NCBI GenBank assembly: GCA_902984215.1
Contig: CADWAF010000134.1
Location: 1-28,158, forward strand
From: Willaertia magna
Taxonomy: Eukaryota; Heterolobosea; Eutetramitea; Acrasida; Naegleriidae
DNA: 28,158 nt
Reading direction: 5' to 3'
The position numbers were made by a program, and so were the translations under genes. This document shows positions 10,612 through 18,639 of the stretch, in pieces; the stretch's first letter is position 1; each line of letters opens with the position of its first letter. The notes below the pieces were generated by a model, which did not search any database, was not told where the DNA came from, and saw only the letters and a list, made by a program, of their open reading frames with translations.

Positions 10612-11100
10612 TCTTGTGTTAAAAAAAGGTCTAATTTGTCACACAAAATTAATTTTTTCTGATAGGACGAAGGAGTAACAGAGAAAATCTGTGTATTTTT
10701 TTTAACAACAGTTTTTATTTCCCTTTGGGAAAAAAAGAAGTCATTGATGACCAAAGGATTTAATTGTCACCTTAAGATAATATTTATTTTAAAAAAAGGG
10801 CTATTTTTATGGATTTTAGTTTTTGTAAAATTAAATATAGATTTTTGTTAAAATATTAAAATCGTTAAACTTTTTACCCAATGTAACATTCCTATTCCAA
10901 TTTGCAATTTGACACGTTTATTAAAAAAACGAAATCCATTGTAAATTAATCATTATTTACTTTTTGCACATTATAATCCAACAACACATAAAGAGGGATT
11001 TTAAATTATCCTCTAGTCCAGTTTTTAATTAAATTAGCCATTCAAGCTTTAATTTCAAAAAAGAAAAAAAAATAGCCACAAAAATTCACTTCACAACTAA
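10612..11100. promoter_or_regulatory. Divergent intergenic region between desaturase and RCC1 genes
   Basis: About 490 nt between two divergent starts. It has T-rich and A-rich runs and a purine-rich A-tract just before the ATG at 11101. No further ORF, RNA gene or repeat is recognised. Confidence 0.4.
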
Positions 11101-12297
11101 ATGCAATTAATCAATTTTAAAAAGTTACTGTCTGAAAAGTTTCCTCTTCTTAAAGATACTGACCGCATTAAATTCATTTCACACGGTGATGAACATGAGA
11201 TTATTGTCTTGAATAATAATGAAGTTTATGGTAAAGGAAATAATGAAGTAGGGCAATTAGGTTTATCTTCACAAGAATGTTATCCTGATGCTGAAGAATT
11301 TACAAAACTAAAAGTTGAACATGTTGGAAATATTAAATATGCTACATGTGGTGATTACAGTATTGTTATTGTAAATGATAAGAATGAAGTATTTAATTCT
11401 GGTTATTTTAGTGGTAAATTTGGTCCTTTTGGATTTACAAAAGTTTTAGATTTAAATCATTACAATATTAATAACTTTAAATTTATTAGAGCTAATTCAC
11501 GTGCTATATTTATTGTTTGTAATGATGGTGTTTATGCTATGGGTAGTAACAAAGAAGGGATTTTAGGTTTAGTTGACAATTTGGGCGTCATTGAAGAGTT
11601 AACAAAAATTTCAGATAAAAACGTTGCCGATTTAAAATTAGGATGTTCTCACACCGTTTTATTGGACCAATACGGTGTTTTATTCGTTACTGGTTACAAT
11701 GGTTTTGGAGAGTTAGGACTGAACGATAAAATTCAAAGAAATGCATTTACCAGGGTTGACTTACCTTTTAAAGTTGAACTAATAAGTTGTGGACAGCGTT
11801 GTACTACAATTTTAAATCAATATGGTGAAGTTTATGTTACTGGATCAAATCAAAACGGTCAACTTGGAGTTGGGGATAACGTTCCAAGATATACCTTTAC
11901 AAAAATTGATTTAAAAGAAAAAGTTAAATATATTTTATGTGAATTTAAATTTAATATGATTTTAACTGAAAATAATAATTTATTTGTAAGTGGACGTAAT
12001 TATCAAGAATGTCTTGGTATTCCAGAAGAGTTTTGTAAAGAAGAACATTTTGTTCCATACTTGGATGTATTTACAAAAGTAGATTTAGAAATTAATGACA
12101 ATCTTAGAACGAAAGATAAATTTATTTATCCAATTTTATTTTGTCAAAAGATTTATTGTGTTACAAGTGACAAAAAACTAGACCATTTTAGTGATTGTGT
12201 GTTTTATAAAGATAAAACAATGGATCTGGGTTTAAATTGTTTCTCTAATTTAAAAAGAAACATGTTAGTTGATATTAAAATTAATATCCAACATTAA
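11101..12297 (+). CDS. RCC1-repeat (beta-propeller) protein
   Basis: Single exon, 398 aa. RCC1-type blades recur with the pattern V-x-x-x-G-x-N-x-x-G-Q-L-G: EVYGKGNNEVGQLGL (about 42-56), GVYAMGSNKEGILGL, VLFVTGYNGFGELGL, EVYVTGSNQNGQLGVGD and the weaker LFVSGRNYQECLGI. Between them, strands such as YATCGDYSIVIV, LKLGCSHTVLLDQYG and LISCGQRCTTILNQYG carry the family's G-x-x-H/C-T-x-x-L element. The length fits one seven-bladed propeller with no extra domain. RCC1-like proteins are numerous in amoeboflagellates and usually act as protein-interaction scaffolds. The Ran-exchange motif of true RCC1 is not recognised, so the partner is unknown. Confidence 0.88.
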   Translation: MQLINFKKLLSEKFPLLKDTDRIKFISHGDEHEIIVLNNNEVYGKGNNEVGQLGLSSQECYPDAEEFTKLKVEHVGNIKYATCGDYSIVIVNDKNEVFNSGYFSGKFGPFGFTKVLDLNHYNINNFKFIRANSRAIFIVCNDGVYAMGSNKEGILGLVDNLGVIEELTKISDKNVADLKLGCSHTVLLDQYGVLFVTGYNGFGELGLNDKIQRNAFTRVDLPFKVELISCGQRCTTILNQYGEVYVTGSNQNGQLGVGDNVPRYTFTKIDLKEKVKYILCEFKFNMILTENNNLFVSGRNYQECLGIPEEFCKEEHFVPYLDVFTKVDLEINDNLRTKDKFIYPILFCQKIYCVTSDKKLDHFSDCVFYKDKTMDLGLNCFSNLKRNMLVDIKINIQH

Positions 12298-12428
12298 ATA
12301 AAACAAATTATTAAAATTACTTGTATTCCTACAAAACCCTTGTCAAATCCCGATTTCAATTCCAACTGAGGGCCATAGTAAATTTTTCAATTTCAGAAAA
12401 AAATTATTAAAAAAAAATTGCCGTTGTA

Positions 12429-13407
12429 ATGTTCTCCTTCTTTTCCTCTTCTAAAGTAGATGAACACGGAAGATGTTCTCTAGCACATCAAGTAAGTCTA
12501 TTCTTCCCAATAAAAAGAACTTTTCATAAAACTAAAAAGTATTAAATTTTTTTTCCGATATACTTTTTAATTCTTCTTTATAATAATTTACAATTTTATT
12601 TATTTTTTTAATTTTTTTTAATTTTTTAATTTAAAAACAATAATTTAAAAATAATTAAAAATAGAATTTAAAAGAAATTCCATATCATTTCTTTACAGAA
12701 AAGGAATTATCTAAATTATTAGAATTAGATTTATCACATAATGATATTGAACAACAAGGTTTACAATTTATTTCAAAAATACCAAATTTAAAATCTTTAG
12801 TTTTAGATCATAATCCTATAAAATCTGATATAAATTTAAATATGGGTAAATTATTACCTAATTTGGAATTATTGTGGGTATGTTTTTTTTTTTGTAAATT
12901 TTAAATTTATTTTAAATATATTTTATTTATTTTAAATAATTTATTTAATTTTTAAAATATAATTTTTACAACAATTATTATAATTTATACAATATTAATT
13001 TATAAAAAAAAAAGGTAAATTCCTGTAAAATTACTAATCTTTCCTTATTTATTGAAAAATTACGTACTGTTTGTCCAAATTTAGAATATTTTAGTATGTT
13101 AAAAAATAAAGCATGTCCAAACTATTTTAATGGTGGTTCACCTGATACTTATAATGATTATAGATTATTTGTAATTAGTAGATTAAAAAATTTAAAAGTT
13201 TTAGATACAACACCAGTTACAGATGAAGAAAGAATTTTAGCTACAAAAACTTATGGTGATTTAAATATTTTACAACCAATTTATATAACGAATGCACAAG
13301 TTAAAAAAGAACAATTAAAGAAAAGTAAATTATCTAAAAAGAGTAAAATTAATAATAATACAACAACAGAAATTGTTGCTACAACAAATGAAAATCTTAC
13401 AAAATAA
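12429..13407 (+). CDS. Small leucine-rich-repeat protein (LRMDA/U2A'-like cap)
   Basis: Three exons, 12429-12491, 12665-12877 and 13015-13407, give 222 aa. Introns of 173 and 137 nt are in phase 0 with GTAAGT and GTATGT donors. LRRs read LKEIPYHFF, LSKLLELDLSHNDIEQQG, IPNLKSLVLDHNPIKSD and LPNLELLWVNSCKITNLS. The last repeat leads into a capping segment, NKACPNYFNGGSPDTYNDYR followed by ISRLKNLKVLDTTPVTDEER, as in LRMDA-like and other LRRcap proteins. The C-terminus is Lys-rich and then Thr/Asn-rich. The acceptor at 12663-12664 was chosen over later AGs because it restores phase and keeps the LRR start NLKEIP. It is a likely protein-binding adaptor; no enzymatic motif. Confidence 0.82.
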
Positions 13408-13471
13408 TACTTTTTGTACAAAAACTAAATTAACTTAATTACAACAATAATAAATGTTTAAATAATTTTAT

Positions 13472-16450
13472 TTATTGTTGTTGAAAAATATCAAAACATC
13501 TAACAGAATGATCTAAACTGCAAGAAAGTAATTCCAATGATTGATTACCACCATTCAAACTATTCATTCTAAATTTAAAACGTCTAATAGCAGCATCATG
13601 ACATTCATTCTTATTTAACTCACAAATACACTTCCATGTAATAACTGTACTGTCATTACTGTCATTCTTAACACCTTTAAATAAATAAATTGAACCATCT
13701 TCTAAACCAACAGCCAATAAATAATTTAATTCAACACTTTCATTAAAATATTCTTTAAATTCTTTAACTAATTGTAATGATACAAAATGTATTGATGTAA
13801 CAGGTTGTTTCATATCAATAGATTGAATACATTCCAATTGTTGTTCATGTTTCTCAAATCTTTCATCTAATCCAGGTACTTTAAATATCTTAATAAAATG
13901 ATCTCTAGATCCAGTTGCAATAAATTTATCATCAAAAGTAAAGCTTACATCCCAAATAATACGTTCATGACATTGATTTTGATATAATAATGGAACATAA
14001 CTATAACTACTTTTACTACTATTATTATCACTTTCTAATAATAATTTCTTTCTATATAAAATCATACATCTATCTTTAGAAACGCTACACATCCATTCAT
14101 CATTATTTGAAAATTGTATTCTACTAACTGTTAAATGATGTCCAGGTAAACTATCAATTAATTTAAAATCATTTTTAATATTCCATAATTTAATTTGTGC
14201 TAATGATGGATTTTTAGCTTTACATGATGTAGCTAATATCTCTCTATTAAAATTAACACTAGTACAATATAATTCATTAACATGTCCATATAACTTTAAA
14301 TATTCTGGCCATAATGTAAATTGTAATAATTGTGTTTCAAATGGTGGATAAATATTTTCATTGTTACTGTTATTTAAATACATGGAAGAAGATGTATTAT
14401 TTAATTGAGCTAATGCATCATCAATACTTTCTTCTTCTTCCTCTTCTTGTTGGTATTCAAATTCATGAGTAGTAATCATCTCACGTTCTTCTCCTTCTCT
14501 AATACTTTTATTTGTTAATCCTAATGCAGGAACAGTTGCTGCCATCACTCTTTCCTTCTTTCCAACAGTAGTAACACTCTTTCCTTCTTCTTCTTCTTTA
14601 CCAACAACCATTCCATTATTATCATTAACACTACCATTAACACCACCACCATACTTTAAAACATGATCTTTACCTAATGTAGAGTTTAATTGACCTAAAT
14701 TATTAAGGAAGGATTGTGGGGCATCAAATATTCTAACTACCTTTTCATCAGCGCCACTTATATAACTATAATAATCATAAAAAGATAAACAATTTAAATC
14801 ATAACCGTGAATTTGAGTTCTTGCAATTTCTTTAATACTAAATAACTCTTCACTTTCAAAATTATATTCTTCTTCTTTTTTCACTTCTTCTTGTTCATTC
14901 TTCTTCTTCTTTTCTTCTCTATTATTAATAACATCAATACAAGTCCAACATCTTGTAGTTTGATCTAATGAAGTAGTTAAGAAATAAACACCATTAGGTG
15001 AAGGTTCTAAATCTAAATCCATTACTGGTTGTACATGTCCTGTAATACTAACTTTAGGTTTCCATTCATTCCCATTAAACTTCCATAAATGAAAACTTCC
15101 ATGAAAAGAGGTAGACATACAAAAATTACCAAACATTGAAAAATTTCCATTAAAATAACCCATTTGTCCGAAAAGACCACTTAACCCACCAAATTCTCCC
15201 ATACGATATTCATTATTCCAAACTCCCTTCATTTGTTTTAATGGAGACCATATCATTAAAGTTCTATCCATTGAACTAGATAATAATTTTAATTGGAATG
15301 GATGCCAATGTAATGAATGAATCCAATCTTCATGTCCAGTTAAAATTGTATCTAATGTAATTTGATAAGTAATATTTAAAGAATCAATAGATGATGGCAT
15401 ATAGAAAGTATTATAAATATTTAATAATTCATCATTAATATTTGCTAATTCTTCCTTTTCTTTTTTAATATTTTCAACTTCAATTGTTGACATTAAATTT
15501 ATTTTCCAAATTCTAATTCTATTATCTTGACTACCACTTGCTAAATAGAAAGAATCTTTAAATTTCTTAAATGTTAATGCACGAATCCAATCTTCATGTC
15601 CTTTTAATATTAAATTAGATCTATTTATAGTTTCAACTGTTGTTATTTCTTCATTATTAATAATTGTATTTGGTAATAAATATAAATAAATATTAAAATC
15701 TACACAGCCACATGCAATAATAATATCTTTAACTACATTCTCATTATTTGTTAATTCACAAATAGAAATTGCTTCCATTTGTTTTTTATTTTTTAAAATT
15801 TTAAATAATTCAAAACTATTCTTTTTAATATTTTTTAAATATAAAGAAACATTTCCTTCCATATCAGAAGAACCAATAAGATAATCCTTTAAAATTGCAA
15901 TTCTAGTATTAATTTGTTTAGTTTTAATTGTTTGAATAATTTCATATGTAATTTCAATATTTTTGTTAGAATTACTATCGGAGGTTGTACATGAAGGCTT
16001 TGTTATATTTAATTTCCAAATTTTAATTTCATTTCCTCCGCAACTTACGAGGCCAAGGCTTTCTACGTTATTGGACTCTTGTTTGGCGCCAATTTTCATA
16101 AATTGAATAGAATTTACCTTTTCAGAATGTCCTCTTAATGTACATAATACTTTATTTAAATAAGGTGAATAAATTGAAATAAAACGATTAGCGCCATATG
16201 CAAAAAGATCTAAATGTTTATATTTTGATGTTAATTCTTCGGATGGAATAAATGTTTTATTATTTTCTTCTAATAATAAATTAAATTCATTATTTGGTAT
16301 TTCTTTTTCATAAATATTAGATTCTAATTGATACCAATCTGAACATCCTGCAATACGATTAGCTCCAACTGAAATAAATTTACTTTTCATCCTCATTGTT
16401 TGTTGTTGGTCTTGCATCATCTCTTCAGGCATTTTTTTTATTTCAACCAA
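13472..16450 (-). CDS. ELP2: Elongator complex protein 2 (WD40)
   Basis: Single exon of 992 aa, longer than the yeast and human proteins (about 790-830) because of Asn/Glu-rich inserts. The N-terminus FISVGANRIAGCSDW matches the conserved ELP2 opening (SVGxNR...D). Many WD blades follow in two propellers, for example LRGHSEKVNSIQF, LKGHEDWIRALTF...LASGSQDNRIRIW, LTGHEDWIHSLHWHPF...LSSSMDRTLMIW, ITGHVQPVMDLD, the second-propeller YGHVNELYCTSV, LPGHHLTVSRIQFSNND and CHERIIWDVSFTFDDKFIATGSRDHFIKIF. The segments TQIHGYDLNCLSF and SGADEKVVRIFDAP are ELP2 hallmarks. It scaffolds the Elongator complex that modifies wobble uridine (cm5U) in tRNAs. Met20 (MKSKFISV) is an alternative start because residues 1-19 are low complexity. 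The start is about 100 nt from the divergent coactosin-like gene. Confidence 0.93.
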   Translation of the reverse strand: MVEIKKMPEEMMQDQQQTMRMKSKFISVGANRIAGCSDWYQLESNIYEKEIPNNEFNLLLEENNKTFIPSEELTSKYKHLDLFAYGANRFISIYSPYLNKVLCTLRGHSEKVNSIQFMKIGAKQESNNVESLGLVSCGGNEIKIWKLNITKPSCTTSDSNSNKNIEITYEIIQTIKTKQINTRIAILKDYLIGSSDMEGNVSLYLKNIKKNSFELFKILKNKKQMEAISICELTNNENVVKDIIIACGCVDFNIYLYLLPNTIINNEEITTVETINRSNLILKGHEDWIRALTFKKFKDSFYLASGSQDNRIRIWKINLMSTIEVENIKKEKEELANINDELLNIYNTFYMPSSIDSLNITYQITLDTILTGHEDWIHSLHWHPFQLKLLSSSMDRTLMIWSPLKQMKGVWNNEYRMGEFGGLSGLFGQMGYFNGNFSMFGNFCMSTSFHGSFHLWKFNGNEWKPKVSITGHVQPVMDLDLEPSPNGVYFLTTSLDQTTRCWTCIDVINNREEKKKKNEQEEVKKEEEYNFESEELFSIKEIARTQIHGYDLNCLSFYDYYSYISGADEKVVRIFDAPQSFLNNLGQLNSTLGKDHVLKYGGGVNGSVNDNNGMVVGKEEEEGKSVTTVGKKERVMAATVPALGLTNKSIREGEEREMITTHEFEYQQEEEEEESIDDALAQLNNTSSSMYLNNSNNENIYPPFETQLLQFTLWPEYLKLYGHVNELYCTSVNFNREILATSCKAKNPSLAQIKLWNIKNDFKLIDSLPGHHLTVSRIQFSNNDEWMCSVSKDRCMILYRKKLLLESDNNSSKSSYSYVPLLYQNQCHERIIWDVSFTFDDKFIATGSRDHFIKIFKVPGLDERFEKHEQQLECIQSIDMKQPVTSIHFVSLQLVKEFKEYFNESVELNYLLAVGLEDGSIYLFKGVKNDSNDSTVITWKCICELNKNECHDAAIRRFKFRMNSLNGGNQSLELLSCSLDHSVRCFDIFQQQ

Positions 16451-16550
16451 TTTGCATTGTTTTTTAAATTCGTTTGCGAAATTTCAACGATTCTCAGAAA
16501 AGCATAGTACGAAGAAGTATTGATAAATTGATAACAACACAATAAATAGG

Positions 16551-17073
16551 ATGTAAAGTAGAACCATCATCAACACCAACAAAGAAAGCACCATCTAAAC
16601 TTTCTCAATCATTCTTTACAGGATTATCTAATAATTCTACAATTAATTATGGTGAAGGTATTGTACAAGCATATGATGATATACGTAATGATGAATGTGA
16701 AACTAACTTTATGACACTTGAATATGATGCAAAAGATAAGAAATTAGTTAAATTAGTTAAGACTGGTGTTAAATTTGAAGAAATGTTAAGTAGTTTAGCA
16801 GAAGATAAGGCATGTCATGTTATTTTACGTGTTTTAGCTGAAGAATTGGATAAAGTTAGAAGACATAAATATGTTTTAATAACATATATTGGTTCTAAGG
16901 TTGGTGCTATTAGAAGAGGTGCAATTTCTGCAAATATAAATCATGTTGCAGATCATTTTGGTTTATCTAATAGTATTTATCCAAATGATGTTTCTAGAAT
17001 TAAGGATGAAATTATTGAAAAGTTAAATTCTAGTGCAGGTATGAATCAACCAAGAGCTTATATTTTTGCTTAA
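16551..17073 (+). CDS. Coactosin-like ADF-homology actin-binding protein; 5' end unresolved
   Basis: An open frame runs from 16546 to the stop at 17073. The ADF-H domain is clear: VQAYDDIRNDECETNFMTLE, then a Lys-rich strand, HVILRVLAEELDKVRRHKYV, and YIGSKVGAIRRGAISANINH with VADHFG, the region that in coactosin/drebrin contacts actin (K-x-x-RR). The first in-frame ATG, at 16711, would start inside the domain and remove about 15 residues of its first helix. An ATG in good position at 16551 is one base out of frame (ATG TAA AG...). Without one T it would give about 173 aa with a Ser/Thr/Pro-rich N-terminus. No upstream ATG exists before ELP2 begins. Either a sequencing/assembly base error, a recent frameshift, or a non-canonical start is involved. 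The coding region itself looks functional. Confidence 0.75.
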
Positions 17074-17202
17074 ATTATTTACATTAAATACCCTCTAAGA
17101 TTATATTGTATTGTAAATAAAACAATTGTTTTATTTTAATTGTTTACCAAAAAGGAAAAATATTGTAAGACACCAAATTTATTAAATTTTTAACAATTCC
17201 AT

Positions 17203-17421
17203 TTACAAAGGAAGCTTAAACTTTTCTGCTATAAAGCCATATTTAACCCAATAAACGTAGCAGTCACATCCTAAAGGATAGGCTGGATTCTGACCTGCGA
17301 ACAACGCAATCCAGTATGTATTGCATCGTTCAGTACAATCTAGATCAGTTGCATCTACCTTAATAGCAATCATCACCAAGGCAAAAACTAGTAATACCAG
17401 TGTAATATCTAAAGTGTTCAT
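17203..17421 (-). CDS. Small secreted cysteine-containing peptide (unknown)
   Basis: 72 aa. The start at 17421 is preferred over 17505 because it begins directly with a signal peptide and has the A-rich start context (ACAAACAAATG). MNTLDITLVLLVFALVMIAI forms the hydrophobic core, with a likely cleavage after VDA (about residue 24). The mature 48 residues hold four Cys (29, 33, 52, 54; C-x3-C and C-x-C), enough for two disulfides, and are rich in aromatics. I do not recognise the family. It is convergent with the coactosin-like gene. Its upstream region is homologous to that of the unrelated small gene at 18142-18390, suggesting shared regulation. Confidence 0.6.
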   Translation of the reverse strand: MNTLDITLVLLVFALVMIAIKVDATDLDCTERCNTYWIALFAGQNPAYPLGCDCYVYWVKYGFIAEKFKLPL

Positions 17422-17477
17422 TTGTTTGTTTTGTTGAAGTTTTGGTTTCGCACTTGGAAAAGCAACAAAATTACACT

Positions 17478-17617
17478 GTTTATTTTGAGACACAAAAATG
17501 ATCATTTATGGATGAGTATAATTGATTATATCTTTATTGTGGTATTTTCCTGATTTTAGTTTGTTCCAAACAATAACTCTTTCCAATCGTAACCAAAAAT
17601 TATTTTTGATTAGCTTA
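17478..17617 (-). promoter_or_regulatory. Duplicated upstream region, copy A
   Basis: About 140 nt upstream of the secreted-peptide gene can be aligned by eye along its whole length with 18501-18637. Shared blocks include tttattttgaga, atcattta, tataattgatta, ataact-tttccaatc and ttgattagct. The copies diverge sharply outside these limits, so a duplicated promoter module is likely. Confidence 0.6.
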
Positions 17618-17696
17618 TTTCCAGGTTCTGATTTGTTGCTTTACTTAATCAGTTAAACTAGGTATTAGAAACGATATTAAAAACGAAAATAATTCT

Positions 17697-18053
17697 ATGT
17701 TAAAAGTATTTGGTTTGAACAACAGCCAAAGAGGATCGCTGTCAATTACTTCTAGAAACGCATTGAAAGAGTACTTGACTAAACGATGCAGTTTGTGAGT
17801 TTATCAGAAGATTGCATTACTGAAGCTGTAAATGTTGTAACGTTACCTTTATAAATTTAGTTGTTTGCAACGTAATAATAAGGTTAATAAATTTGTAGTT
17901 TTTTAATTATAAATGTAAATACTTTAATTATTTTAAAACATTAATGATTTTAATTTAATGTTATAAATATTAATTATTAATAATATTAAATTTTATAGAT
18001 TTATAATTTCTGACGCAGTAAAAGCAGGTGCTGGTGAATATTTCAGTTACTGA
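17697..18053 (+). CDS. Possible two-exon miniprotein with histone-fold-like helix (tentative)
   Basis: Exon 1, 17697-17794, is followed by a GTGAGT donor. Exon 2, 17999-18053, follows a TATAG acceptor. The join keeps frame and ends in TGA, giving 50 aa. Exon 1 reads SLSITSRNALKEYLTKRC and exon 2 FIISDAVKAGAGEYFSY. Together they look like the first loop and long helix of a histone fold (compare the H4/H2A helix-2 pattern), but the third helix is missing. It may be a real mini-gene or a truncated remnant. Base composition is richer in GC than the surrounding spacer, which favours coding. No homologue is recognised with certainty. Confidence 0.3.
17837..17846. repeat. Palindrome GTAACGTTAC, copy 1
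   Basis: A perfect 10-nt palindrome, extended as TGTAACGTTACC, recurs at 18099 with similar downstream bases (ttataaatttt-like). It could be a regulatory site of the small-gene cluster. Confidence 0.4.
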
Positions 18054-18098
18054 CTGAGTGTAAAAACCGAAAAGTAATAAAAGATTAAACATAGTTAT

Positions 18099-18108
18099 GT
18101 AACGTTAC
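18099..18108. repeat. Palindrome GTAACGTTAC, copy 2
   Basis: Second copy of the palindrome, 34 nt past the stop of the minus-strand gene that ends at 18142. It is again followed by a TTA/ATAAA-type sequence. Confidence 0.4.
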
Positions 18109-18141
18109 CCTTAATAAACTTTATTATTTACAGAACAATTA

Positions 18142-18390
18142 TTATTTTTCAATTCCTGGAAATGAACCCTTGGTTGCTTTTACAGCCCCTGGAAGCAATC
18201 CTCCAATAAAGTCGTCGTTAGTTCCTTTATTTCCTTTACTTGCAAGATGTACGGCGTCTGCAATTTGGGTTGTGGCATAAGGTACTGTAAATACTAAAGA
18301 CGTTCCACCAGTTGGAATTGCAAGTATCATTCCTGCCAAGGCAGCCCCAAAGGCCCTTCCACCAGCTTCATTTGCGTTGCTGTTTCCCAT
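18142..18390 (-). CDS. Small Gly/Ala-rich hydrophobic protein (unknown)
   Basis: 82 aa, single exon, start context ACAATGGG. The N-terminus MGNSNA fits the N-myristoylation pattern (Gly2, small residue at 6). Residues 10-45 are Gly/Ala-rich and hydrophobic (GRAFGAALAGMILAIPTGG, then SLVFTVPYATTQIADAV) and could form a membrane hairpin. The C-terminus is polar and basic. I do not recognise a family. The G-rich hydrophobic core is reminiscent of small membrane-active peptides, but nothing proves such a role. Codon use is less AT-biased than the neighbours. The upstream region is shared with the secreted-peptide gene at 17203-17421. Confidence 0.6.
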   Translation of the reverse strand: MGNSNANEAGGRAFGAALAGMILAIPTGGTSLVFTVPYATTQIADAVHLASKGNKGTNDDFIGGLLPGAVKATKGSFPGIEK

Positions 18391-18500
18391 TGTTTTGTGT
18401 ATTAATGTATTTCACCTTTAAGATATTATTTTGCTTGTTAAAATTAACTGCAGAACGACGACCTGCTTTTAAAGGGCGACTGTTGTTCAAAACCCGTGTA

Positions 18501-18637
18501 TTTATTTTGAGATACATAAAAATAATCATTTATTGTTAATTATAATTGATTACATTCTTATTTTGGCAGTTATCTAATTTTTAATAATCACCAAATAATA
18601 ACTATTTCCAATCAAAACCAACAGTTATATTTGATTA
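18501..18637 (-). promoter_or_regulatory. Duplicated upstream region, copy B
   Basis: Homologous to 17478-17617 and lying about 110 nt upstream of the Gly/Ala-rich gene. The coding regions downstream of the two copies are unrelated by eye. Confidence 0.6.
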
Positions 18638-18639
18638 GC

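Noticed and set aside
17422..17505. Longer start for the secreted-peptide gene
   Set aside because: It would add 28 residues before the signal peptide and reach into the duplicated promoter module; the internal Met has the better context.
18312..18539. Plus-strand ORF over the start of the Gly/Ala-rich gene
   Set aside because: Antisense to the better-supported gene and crosses its promoter; no recognisable feature.
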